From the NCBI GenBank assembly GCA_002422945.1, contig DITW01000057.1, positions 1 through 7,962 on the forward strand: a DNA stretch of 7,962 nt, read 5' to 3'. This stretch comes from Sphingomonadales bacterium UBA6174. Lineage in GTDB: Bacteria; Pseudomonadota; Alphaproteobacteria; Sphingomonadales; Sphingomonadaceae. Every line of letters begins with the position of its first letter. Positions within the stretch are counted from its first letter, which is position 1. The notes under the pieces were generated by a model, which had not been told where the DNA came from, searched no databases, and saw nothing but the letters and a program-made list of their open reading frames with translations. Below, piece after piece: positions 1-5,489 of this stretch. The translations under genes and the position numbers were made by a program.

Positions 1-127
1 AACAGGCAATCGATGCGCCGATATCCACGCCGCCCATTTCATAGCCACAAGCGATTTCAGCCCTTAGATCGCCACGCTGTTCGACCTTGCGAATGGTGCC
101 GATGTCGGAAATGATGCCAGTGAACAT
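1..127 (-). CDS. ribE: Riboflavin synthase alpha subunit, N-terminal 42 codons (partial)
   Basis: Riboflavin synthase joins two molecules of 6,7-dimethyl-8-ribityllumazine to give riboflavin and the pyrimidinedione precursor, the last step of riboflavin synthesis in the cytoplasm. The visible N-terminus begins MFTGIISDIGTIRKVEQRG and continues to GGVDIGASIAC. MFTGII is the hallmark start of the family, and the stretch ending in GASIAC is the approach to the conserved substrate-site loop of the first lumazine-binding barrel, which lies outside the window. The ATG is at 127-125, preceded by AAGG at about 8 bases, and follows the ribD stop by 28 bases, so it is probably co-transcribed with ribD. 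The frame runs open through base 1. The symbol follows the ribE convention for this enzyme; E. coli names it ribC. Only about one fifth of a normal ~200-residue protein is seen, but the signature is strong. Confidence 0.9.
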   Translation of the reverse strand, partial: MFTGIISDIGTIRKVEQRGDLRAEIACGYEMGGVDIGASIAC

Positions 128-155
128 ATTGCTGCCTTATCTGATGTCGTCAAAG

Positions 156-1127
156 CTATTGGGCGCGTTGGTATACGTCGAGCGTGTCGATGCCAAGGGT
201 GCGCTTGTCGATCTGTCGCCATTGGCCATGGGCATCGGCCAGTGAGGTGAGGCCGATATCCCCGAGACAGGCCTTGCCCCGGCCGATCAAAATGGGGGCG
301 CGATACAAGACCAGTCGATCCACCAGACCAACCTTCAGAAACGCAGCGGCAGCCTCTGCGCCACCCTCGACCATCAGATATTGGACGTCTGGAAGGTCTG
401 CGATGGCGGCTGGCGAGGTGATGCCGGTCCAGCCGGTTGGCGCAGGCTTATGGCTGAGCAGGATGCGTTGCGGGGCGCGATCTTCCAAGCCTTCCAGCCG
501 AACATCGAGCCGGGGCGCATCTGCATCAAATGTGCCGCGCCCGACCAAGATCGCATCATGGCGCGCGCGTTCAACATGGACATGACGCCGCGCGGCCTCG
601 CCCGTGATCCAATGGCTTTCGCCATTTTCCCGCGCGATGCAGCCATCCAATGAGGTCGCGAGCTTGAGCGTGACGAACGGGCGCTGGTGTTCCAGTCGCA
701 TCAGCCATCCGGCAAGGCTGTCACGGGCGGCGGCGGCGGCGCTGGTTAATAGATCGACGGCGATGCCTGCCGCGCGCAAACGGGCAAAGCCTTGGCCAGA
801 AGTGCGCGGATCAGGATCGGTAAGGGCAGCGACCACGCGGCTGACACCGGATGCGATCAGCAGATCGGTGCAGCATGGTCCGCGCGCGCTTTGATGGGCA
901 CAGGGTTCGAGCGTGACATAAGCGGTCGCGCCTTTGGCCAGTTCGCCCGCTTGTTCAAGCGCCATCGCCTCGGCATGGGGGCGGCCACCGGCCTGGGTCC
1001 AGCCCCTGCCGATGACCTTGCCATCGCGGACGAGAATGCACCCGACATTGGGATTGGGCACAGTGCGCGCCCGTCCACGTGCCGAGAGCGCCAGCGCCGC
1101 GGCCATCAAGCGGGCGTCGAGGCTCAC
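156..1127 (-). CDS. ribD: Bifunctional riboflavin deaminase/reductase RibD
   Basis: RibD performs two successive steps of riboflavin synthesis: deamination of the pyrimidine ring made from GTP, then NADPH reduction of the ribose side chain. The 323-residue product has both domains. Residues 1-145 are the zinc deaminase, with PHAEAMAL (H51, catalytic E53) and LEPCAH..ARGPCC, giving zinc ligands C76 and probably C85. Residues 148-320 are the reductase, with K155 in LKLATSLDG, GESHWITG (169-176), AILVGRGT and VEGGAEAAAAFLKVGLVD (253-270). The protein is shorter than the 367-residue E. coli enzyme; the missing length is mainly a loop between about 215 and 250 of the reductase domain, and no motif is lost. 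The start is GTG at 1127-1125, overlapping the stop of the upstream gene (GTGA), which indicates translational coupling. ribE follows after 28 bases. Confidence 0.96.
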   Translation of the reverse strand: MSLDARLMAAALALSARGRARTVPNPNVGCILVRDGKVIGRGWTQAGGRPHAEAMALEQAGELAKGATAYVTLEPCAHQSARGPCCTDLLIASGVSRVVAALTDPDPRTSGQGFARLRAAGIAVDLLTSAAAAARDSLAGWLMRLEHQRPFVTLKLATSLDGCIARENGESHWITGEAARRHVHVERARHDAILVGRGTFDADAPRLDVRLEGLEDRAPQRILLSHKPAPTGWTGITSPAAIADLPDVQYLMVEGGAEAAAAFLKVGLVDRLVLYRAPILIGRGKACLGDIGLTSLADAHGQWRQIDKRTLGIDTLDVYQRAQ

Positions 1128-1474
1128 TCGGTTTTCATGCCCAGATCGTCGGCGAGCTTTTGGAAGCTCTTGCGCTTGGCGGCTTCGGCAGCGGCCTGCG
1201 CATCGCGACGGCGGTTGAAATCTTCAAGCTTGCGGGCTTGCCATTCCTTATACATCGGGTTGTCCGGATTTTCGGGCAGAATGTCACCGAACACCATCAG
1301 GTCTTCTTCCGTCTGGGCTGGTCGGCGGAAATCGTGCATCACCGCAGCCAGCATGAGAAGGGGCATGAGCAGCGACAAGACAATCAAGGCATAATTGCGT
1401 TTTCCGCTGGTCGAAAAGAACGCAGCAAGATCGCGAAACGCCGCGCGCGGCGTGGAAGGGCGGGGAAGGGGCAT
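1124..1474 (-). CDS. Small single-helix membrane protein of unknown function, coupled to ribD
   Basis: I do not recognise a characterised family. The 116-residue product has a basic N-terminal segment (residues 1-27, ending SGKRN), one hydrophobic helix (about 29-46, YALIVLSLLMPLLMLAAVM), and a polar C-terminal part. The last 40 residues, from YKEWQARKL onward, are rich in K, R, E, Q and A and predict as a long amphipathic or coiled-coil helix. The positive-inside rule places the N-terminus in the cytoplasm and the C-terminal 70 residues in the periplasm. The ATG at 1474-1472 is the first start after an in-frame TAA at 1483-1481 and has no clear Shine-Dalgarno. The stop overlaps the ribD GTG by 4 bases, so the two are almost certainly translated together. 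I have an impression of similar small proteins beside ribD in other sphingomonads; this is unverified recall. A role in riboflavin metabolism would be a guess. Confidence 0.8.
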   Translation of the reverse strand: MPLPRPSTPRAAFRDLAAFFSTSGKRNYALIVLSLLMPLLMLAAVMHDFRRPAQTEEDLMVFGDILPENPDNPMYKEWQARKLEDFNRRRDAQAAAEAAKRKSFQKLADDLGMKTE

Positions 1475-1508
1475 GGCGTCTTAATATCGCGTGGCGAGGA
1501 TATTTGCC

Positions 1509-1521
1509 AATGCCGATTATA
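1509..1521 (-). promoter_or_regulatory. Possible promoter (-10) of the ribD operon
   Basis: On the minus strand a perfect TATAAT lies at 1521-1516, within a locally AT-rich stretch of an otherwise GC-rich region. It would start transcription near 1509, giving a leader of about 35 bases before the ATG at 1474. No good -35 hexamer sits at 16-19 bases spacing (the sequences there are CAGCCA, TCAGCC, GTCAGC and TGTCAG), so this is a partial match only. Confidence 0.4.
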
Positions 1522-1601
1522 TTTACCCTTGGGATGATGGCTGACACGCCGAAAAATAACGGGTAAACATCGCAATATCAGGTGCTTTCCCTCTTTGCGC
1601 G

Positions 1602-1607
1602 AAGGAG
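1602..1607 (+). promoter_or_regulatory. Ribosome binding site fixing the GTG start of the aminotransferase
   Basis: AAGGAG lies 6 bases before the GTG at 1614-1616. This is one of the best Shine-Dalgarno sequences in the window and supports GTG as the real start over the next in-frame ATG at codon 14. A weak promoter may lie upstream: CTGACA at 1541-1546, then 17 bases, then TAAACA at 1564-1569. Its -10 matches the consensus at only three positions, so I do not list it separately. Confidence 0.75.
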
Positions 1608-1613
1608 CTCTTT

Positions 1614-2933
1614 GTGATCCACCTTGACCAATTCTGCCAAGATTCTTTCTGGATGCCGTTCACCGCCAATCGCCAATTCAAGGCCGCGCCACGGCTGCTC
1701 TCTTCGGCCAAGGGCATGTGGTATATGGCGGATGACGGGCGCAAGGTGCTGGACGGCACTTCTGGCCTGTGGTGCGTGAATGCAGGCCATGGCCGCGCGG
1801 AAATTACCGAGGCGGTGGCGCGGCAATTGGAGGAATTGGATTTCGCACCGACCTTTCAGATGGGCCATCCGATTGCGTTTCGCTTTGCCGAGGCGCTGAC
1901 GGCGATTGCGCCGGGTGGGCTGGATCGCATCTTTTTTACCAATTCGGGGTCGGAATCGGTCGATACCGCGCTCAAGATCGCGCTCGCCTATCATCGGGCC
2001 TGTGGGCAGGGGACGCGGACCAAGTTCATTGGGCGCGAACGTGGCTATCATGGCGTCGGCTTTGGCGGTATTTCGGTGGGCGGGCTGGTCGGCAACCGCC
2101 GCCAGTTCGCGGCGCAATTGCCGGGGGTCGATCATCTCCGCCACACCCATGATCCGGCACGCAACGCGTTTACCAAGGGGCAGCCCGAACATGGGGTCGA
2201 GCTTGCCGACGATCTGGAACGGCTGGTGCAATTACATGGGGCGGAGACAATCGCGGCGGTGTGTGTCGAGCCGATGGCCGGGTCTACGGGTGTGTTGTTG
2301 CCGCCCAAGGGCTATCTGGATCGATTGCGCGAGATTGCGACGCGCCATGGCATTTTGCTGATTTTCGATGAGGTCATCACCGGATTTGGTCGTTTGGGGA
2401 CGCCCTTTGGGGTCGAGGCATTCGGCGTGGTGCCGGATATGGTGACGACCGCCAAGGGGCTTACCAATGGCTGCATCCCAATGGGTGCGGTATTTTGCCG
2501 CCGCGAGATTCACGATGCAATGATGCAGGGGCCGGTGAACGCCATCGAACTGGCGCATGGCTATACTTATTCCGGCCATCCTGTGGCCTGTGCGGCAGGG
2601 CTGGCGACGCTGGATATTTATGCGCGGGAAGGGTTATTGTCGCGCGGCGCGGCGCTCCACGCCAAATGGGAGGCGGCGGTCCATCAGTTCGATCACCATC
2701 CCTTGGTGGCGGATGTGCGGAATTACGGGCTGGTCGCGGGGATTGAGTTGCAGCCGCGTGAGGGTGCGCCGGGGGCGCGGGGCTATGATCTGTTTGTCGC
2801 GTGCTTCAATGCAGGCCTGCTTGTTCGTGCGACCGGCGACACCATCGCCCTTTCGCCACCCCTCATTATCGAAGAGGCGGAGATTGACCTGATGATGTCG
2901 ATCTTTGGGGATTGTCTGGATGGGTTGGTTTGA
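1614..2933 (+). CDS. Omega-amino-acid:pyruvate aminotransferase (class III, PLP)
   Basis: This is a class III PLP aminotransferase, closest in pattern to beta-alanine:pyruvate transaminase. That enzyme moves the terminal amino group of beta-alanine or similar omega-amines to pyruvate, giving alanine and an aldehyde acid. The 439 residues match the usual length. Family marks are WMPFTANR (13-20), LDGTSGLWCVNAGHGR (46-61), the phosphate-binding FFTNSGSES (107-115), RERGYHGVGFGGISVGG (141-157), PLP-ring aspartate D252 in LLIFDEVITGFGR, Schiff-base lysine K281 in TTAKGLTNGCIPMGA, YTYSGHPVACAA (318-328) and LVRATGDTIALSPPLI (403-418). R405 in that last motif sits where omega-transaminases keep their carboxylate-binding arginine. 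It appears to be a single-gene unit, divergent from the ribD operon and followed by a repeat. Catabolic neighbours such as a semialdehyde dehydrogenase are absent, so the natural substrate cannot be read from context. Confidence 0.9.
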   Translation: MIHLDQFCQDSFWMPFTANRQFKAAPRLLSSAKGMWYMADDGRKVLDGTSGLWCVNAGHGRAEITEAVARQLEELDFAPTFQMGHPIAFRFAEALTAIAPGGLDRIFFTNSGSESVDTALKIALAYHRACGQGTRTKFIGRERGYHGVGFGGISVGGLVGNRRQFAAQLPGVDHLRHTHDPARNAFTKGQPEHGVELADDLERLVQLHGAETIAAVCVEPMAGSTGVLLPPKGYLDRLREIATRHGILLIFDEVITGFGRLGTPFGVEAFGVVPDMVTTAKGLTNGCIPMGAVFCRREIHDAMMQGPVNAIELAHGYTYSGHPVACAAGLATLDIYAREGLLSRGAALHAKWEAAVHQFDHHPLVADVRNYGLVAGIELQPREGAPGARGYDLFVACFNAGLLVRATGDTIALSPPLIIEEAEIDLMMSIFGDCLDGLV

Positions 2934-2951
2934 GGGAAGTGAGTCCTTTCC

Positions 2952-3035
2952 CATATTCGTCATGCTGAACTTGGTTCAGCATCTTTTCACAGGTCTGGTG
3001 ACGGATCCTGAAACAAGTTCAGCATGACGAATATG
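2952..3035. repeat. Large inverted repeat between convergent genes, probably a dispersed palindromic element
   Basis: Two perfect 22-base arms (2952-2973 and 3014-3035) share the core CGTCATGCTGAACTTG and its reverse complement. Pairing continues inward imperfectly for 11 more positions (8 pairs, one G-T wobble, two mismatches), leaving an 18-base loop at 2985-3002. The left arm also contains its own small hairpin: ATGCTGAAC at 2962-2970 and GTTCAGCAT at 2974-2982 around a 3-base loop. It starts 18 bases after the aminotransferase stop and has no T-run on either side. The core motif matches, from memory, a repeat common in sphingomonad intergenic regions; that is recall. It could act as a transcription end or RNA stabiliser for the aminotransferase message. 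Confidence 0.8.
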
Positions 3036-3040
3036 TGTGG

Positions 3041-3136
3041 GGGGCAACGGCGGCAAAGCCGCCGCAAGGCCGAACGGCCGCCCGAGCTTATTGCGAGGAA
3101 GCCAAGCGGGCGGATGCCCGCGCCCGGCGCCTGAGG
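3041..3136. repeat. GC-rich intergenic block with three short hairpins, probable second repeat module
   Basis: Directly after the inverted repeat come three perfect short stems: CGGCGGC-AAA-GCCGCCG (3048-3064), GGCCG-AA-CGGCC (3068-3079) and GCGGGC-GGAT-GCCCGC (3106-3121). All three rightward frames are open through most of the block, giving basic, low-complexity readings such as KAERPPELIARKPSGR and KPPQGRTAARAYCEEAK. I recall similar peptide strings as doubtful short ORFs or odd protein tails in sphingomonad genomes, which suggests a dispersed DNA repeat and not a gene. One such reading starts with ATG inside the palindrome arm (3024-3134, 36 codons), but it has no ribosome binding site and I do not call it. 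Confidence 0.5.
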
Positions 3137-3144
3137 GGCTAAAC

Positions 3145-3174
3145 AAAAACGCGGGCTAAATCAAAACGCCCGCG
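3145..3174 (-). terminator. Intrinsic terminator of ispB, with the stop codon in the loop
   Basis: Read on the minus strand, CGCGGGC (3174-3168) pairs perfectly with GCCCGCG (3156-3150) around an 11-base loop, and TTTTT follows immediately (3149-3145). The ispB stop codon (3163-3161) lies in the loop and the last codons form the upstream arm. GC stem plus U-run is the standard intrinsic terminator form. Confidence 0.75.
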
Positions 3175-4204
3175 CGACGGCGAATTCGACGGCTTCGACC
3201 AGCGCGGCCTTTGCTTGGCCATTCGGGAATGCGCCAAGGGCATCGATCGCCTGCTGGCCGTAAAAACGGGCCTTGGCGAGGGTGTCGGTAATGGCATCGG
3301 TCTGCTGGAGCAATTGCTTGGCGTGCAATAGATCTTCGTCGCTGACGCGGCGTCCTTCCATCGCGTCTTTCCAGAACGCGCGGGCCTGATCGTCGCCACG
3401 GGCATAAGCGAGGATGACGGGCAGGGTGATCTTGCCGTCGCGGAAGTCGTCGCCGGTGTCCTTGCCCATCGTCTGTTCGTCCGAGACATAATCAATCGCG
3501 TCATCGACCAATTGGAACGCGATCCCAAGATAGCGGCCATAGGAATCGAGCGCGTCTTCCACCTTTTCATCGCGTTCGGCGACCACGGCGGAAATGCGGC
3601 AGGCGGCAGAGAACAGGGCCGCGGTTTTCGCGCCGATGATCTCCAGATATTTGGCTTCGCTCGTGTCGATCTGGCGCTGGGCGGTCAATTGATTGACTTC
3701 GCCCTCGGCAATCACGGCGGACGCATTGGCGAGGATTTTCAGGACGCGCAGCGAGCCATCCTCGACCATCAATTCAAAGGAACGGCTGAACAGGAAATCG
3801 CCGACCAATACGCTCGCAGGGTTGCCCCAGATAATGTTGGCGGTGCGCTTGCCCCGGCGCATGCCAGAGCCATCGACGACATCGTCATGCAGCAAGGTTG
3901 CGGTGTGGATAAACTCCACAGCGGCTGCCAATTTATAATGGCGGTCGCCCGAATATTCGAGCAGCTTCGCACAGGCCAAGGTCAGCATCGGGCGCAGGCG
4001 TTTGCCGCCGCCCGCGATCAAATGGCCTGCCAGCTCAGGAATCAGGGGAATGCGGCTTTGCATCCGATCAAGGATGACCGCATTGACCTGATTCATCCCG
4101 CCCGCGACCAGATCCAATATCGGCTGAAGGGATGGTTCGGACTTGCGATGGATTGGCACGACATTATTCGTCACGACGGTCGAAAGCTCCCCGGAAAGCC
4201 GCAT
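3161..4204 (-). CDS. ispB: Long-chain all-trans polyprenyl diphosphate synthase (ubiquinone side chain)
   Basis: This enzyme extends farnesyl diphosphate with isopentenyl diphosphate to the C40-C50 chain attached to ubiquinone. Numbering from the ATG at 4204, it shows GGGKRLRPML (65-74), first aspartate-rich motif LLHDDVVD with D107, D108 and D111, then GMRRGKR (115-121), GAKTAALF (191-198), and second motif QLVDDAID with D234, D235 and D238, then GKDTGDDFRDGK (247-258). The fifth residue before the first motif is A102, a small residue as in long-chain synthases; sphingomonads generally make Q10, so decaprenyl is the likely product (inference). The ATG gives 347 residues but lacks a clear ribosome binding site. 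A GTG at 4174-4172 (337 residues, starting MTNNVVPIHRK) has GGGGAG 12 bases upstream and resembles the usual family start; either may be real. The open frame continues to 4576, but that part overlaps chorismate mutase and has no family similarity. Confidence 0.93.
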   Translation of the reverse strand: MRLSGELSTVVTNNVVPIHRKSEPSLQPILDLVAGGMNQVNAVILDRMQSRIPLIPELAGHLIAGGGKRLRPMLTLACAKLLEYSGDRHYKLAAAVEFIHTATLLHDDVVDGSGMRRGKRTANIIWGNPASVLVGDFLFSRSFELMVEDGSLRVLKILANASAVIAEGEVNQLTAQRQIDTSEAKYLEIIGAKTAALFSAACRISAVVAERDEKVEDALDSYGRYLGIAFQLVDDAIDYVSDEQTMGKDTGDDFRDGKITLPVILAYARGDDQARAFWKDAMEGRRVSDEDLLHAKQLLQQTDAITDTLAKARFYGQQAIDALGAFPNGQAKAALVEAVEFAVARAF

Positions 4205-4255
4205 CACACGGCAAGCTGTCGGACCCGATGCGCCGACGAGGCGAAAAAGTCCATA

Positions 4256-4284
4256 ATTTTCCGGCCTGCAAAACTGGCTTGCAA
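4256..4284 (-). promoter_or_regulatory. Candidate ispB promoter
   Basis: On the minus strand TTGCAA (4284-4279), a 17-base spacer and GAAAAT (4261-4256) each match the sigma-70 consensus at four of six positions. Transcription would begin near 4249, 45 bases before the ATG at 4204. TTGCAA is its own reverse complement, so it could equally serve the rightward operon, but no convincing -10 follows in that direction. The gap also has a direct repeat, TGCAAAAC at 4267-4274 and 4280-4287. Confidence 0.3.
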
Positions 4285-4315
4285 AACGGGCGCGGGGCCT
4301 TGAATAGATGTCATT

Positions 4316-4600
4316 ATGACTGATCAGGTGCTGGCGGGCTATCGCGAAAGTATTGATAACATCGACGCTGCGTTGGTGTTCATGTTGGCTGAACGCTTCA
4401 AGATCACCAAGGCGGTTGGCCGCTATAAAGCGGAACACCAATTGCCCCCGGCTGATCCCGGTCGCGAAACGTCGCAGATCGAACGGCTGCGAGGGTTGGC
4501 CAAAGCGGCCAATCTCGATCCGGATTTTTCCGAGAAATTTCTGCGTTTTGTGATTGATGAGGTGATCCGTCATCACGAGCGAGCACGGGAAAATGGCTGA
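4316..4600 (+). CDS. Chorismate mutase, monofunctional AroQ class
   Basis: Chorismate mutase converts chorismate to prephenate, the entry to phenylalanine and tyrosine. The 94-residue all-helical protein keeps the active-site pattern of the E. coli AroQ domain: R10 in GYRESIDNIDAAL, R27 in LAERFKIT, K38 in AVGRYKAEHQ, then D47, R50 and E51 in PADPGRETSQIERL. These fit the E. coli positions R11, R28, K39, D48, R51 and E52. Around the E. coli Q88 position the sequence is RHHERA (85-90), a common variation in free-standing members. There is no fused dehydratase or dehydrogenase domain. The start is ATG at 4316 with no strong Shine-Dalgarno. The stop overlaps the ATG of the next gene by 8 bases, so it heads a three-gene operon with two hotdog proteins. 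A salvage-type or siderophore (isochorismate-pyruvate lyase) role is conceivable but has no support from the neighbours. Confidence 0.9.
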   Translation: MTDQVLAGYRESIDNIDAALVFMLAERFKITKAVGRYKAEHQLPPADPGRETSQIERLRGLAKAANLDPDFSEKFLRFVIDEVIRHHERARENG

Positions 4601-5078
4601 CGATATCCGGGCGAGTCAGGCGGCGCGCGACCTTGCTTTGGGCGCGGACAAATCTGAATTCGAACGGATTGTCAGGTGGCTTCTTGGCAATGGGCATGGC
4701 CAGGCCATCGGGGCTGAATATCTCGGCCATAGCGATGATTGGGTGGAGTTCGGGCTGTGCCAGCGGCCCGATCTGGTCGCGGACCCGGCGACCGGGGTGA
4801 TTGCCTCTGGCCCGATTATTACACTGCTCGATTTTGCGACCAGCACCAGCACATGGCTGCGCCGCAAGAAAGTTGCGCCCAATGCGACGCTGGATTTGCG
4901 AATCGATTACCTACGCCCGGCCCGGCCCGGCGTGATGATTGTGGCGCGGGGCGAATGCTATGCGGCCAAGCGCACGGTCAGCTTTGTCCGGGGCATCGCC
5001 CATGATGGCGACCCGGACGATCCCATCGCGCATTGCGTCGGCACGTTTTTCAATATGGATGAAAAGAGTTCTGTATGA
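4593..5078 (+). CDS. PaaI-like hotdog-fold protein, putative acyl-CoA thioesterase (first of a pair)
   Basis: The 161-residue product has the PaaI/4HBT hotdog pattern: an N-terminal helical lead (about 1-35), a strand region WVEFGLCQRPDLV (50-62), the central helix motif VIASGPIITLLDFATS (69-84), and the paired strands ATLDLRIDYLRPARPG (98-113) and MIVARGECYAAKRTVSFVRG (115-134). Such proteins usually hydrolyse acyl-CoA or aryl-CoA thioesters in the cytoplasm. The usual HGG at the helix start is replaced by A71-S72-G73, while the catalytic-position aspartate is present as D80. The ATG overlaps the chorismate mutase stop by 8 bases, and the stop overlaps the next gene by 4 bases (ATGA), so all three are probably translationally coupled. 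The substrate is unknown. Loss of the HGG histidine may mean altered chemistry or a heteromeric partner. Confidence 0.85.
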   Translation: MADDIRASQAARDLALGADKSEFERIVRWLLGNGHGQAIGAEYLGHSDDWVEFGLCQRPDLVADPATGVIASGPIITLLDFATSTSTWLRRKKVAPNATLDLRIDYLRPARPGVMIVARGECYAAKRTVSFVRGIAHDGDPDDPIAHCVGTFFNMDEKSSV

Positions 5079-5482
5079 AGAATACGGGCATGCCGAATGG
5101 TCAAAAAACGGTTGATATGCCCTATGCGGCTACGCTCGGTTTAACGTTCGAGCAGGATGCGGAAGGTGAGTGGCTGGCGATCATGCCGCGCGCCGATACA
5201 CTCGGCGGCCGGCCCGGTTTTGTGCATGGCGGGGCCTTGGCGGGGATGCTGGAATGCGTGGCAATCCATAAGGTCCAGACTGTCGCCGCACCGCGCGAAG
5301 GGAAACTGGCCCGACCGATCAACCTCAGTATCAGCTATTTGCGCGGGGCTACCCACGATCATTGCTATGCCAAGGCCGAAATTGTGCGTCTTGGCGGCCG
5401 GATCATCGTCGTTTCGGTGCGGGTCTGGCAGGATGATCCCCAAAAGCCCGTGGTCATGGGGCAGGTCAGTTTGATGCGCTGA
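5075..5482 (+). CDS. PaaI-like hotdog-fold thioesterase (second of a pair)
   Basis: The 135-residue product is a second PaaI-type hotdog protein. The signature GFVHGGALAGMLE (48-60) contains intact H51-G52-G53, and E60 stands where most PaaI enzymes have the catalytic aspartate. LARPINLSISYLRGA (78-92) and CYAKAEIVRLGGRIIVVSVRVW (97-118) are the paired central strands. It lies in an ATGA overlap with the preceding hotdog gene, and the two are alike only at fold level, not close copies. Thioesterase activity on an acyl-CoA is the family expectation; the substrate is not evident. Its 3' end runs through the convergent ctaA stop, overlapping it by 17 bases. Confidence 0.87.
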   Translation: MKNTGMPNGQKTVDMPYAATLGLTFEQDAEGEWLAIMPRADTLGGRPGFVHGGALAGMLECVAIHKVQTVAAPREGKLARPINLSISYLRGATHDHCYAKAEIVRLGGRIIVVSVRVWQDDPQKPVVMGQVSLMR

Positions 5483-5489
5483 ACCTGCC
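5460..5489. terminator. Hairpin at the convergent stops of the thioesterase operon and ctaA
   Basis: GGCAGGTCAG (5460-5469) pairs with CTGAACCTGCC (5479-5489) with a single bulged base, around a 9-base loop. Both stop codons lie in this structure. There is no clear U-run on either side, so a bidirectional transcription end is only a possibility. Confidence 0.35.

Noticed and set aside
128..155. FMN riboswitch before ribE
   Set aside because: Only 28 bases separate ribD and ribE, far too few for an RFN element, and the region before the membrane protein gene shows no RFN-like conserved stems.
792..1394. Rightward 200-codon open frame across ribD and the membrane protein gene
   Set aside because: It opposes two leftward coding regions joined by a typical overlap, and shows no domain pattern.
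1578..2231. Leftward 217-codon open frame within the aminotransferase gene
   Set aside because: It is antisense to a gene with clear family motifs and its product has no recognisable domain; long antisense frames are common in GC-rich codon-biased genes.
2934..3160. Insertion sequence or CRISPR array in the convergent gap
   Set aside because: There is no transposase frame, and the repeats are inverted arms and unrelated small stems, not regularly spaced direct repeats.
3512..4303. Rightward 263-codon open frame opposite ispB
   Set aside because: It is antisense to the conserved ispB core; the product is Arg/Gly/Asp-rich without recognisable motifs.
4205..4576. N-terminal extension of ispB giving a 471-residue protein
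   Set aside because: The extension is antisense to chorismate mutase, lacks synthase-like sequence, and would make the protein about 130 residues too long.
5075..5482. The two hotdog genes as one gene split by a frameshift
   Set aside because: Each has its own complete hotdog strand-helix core and a proper ATG, and the ATGA overlap is typical of coupled genes.
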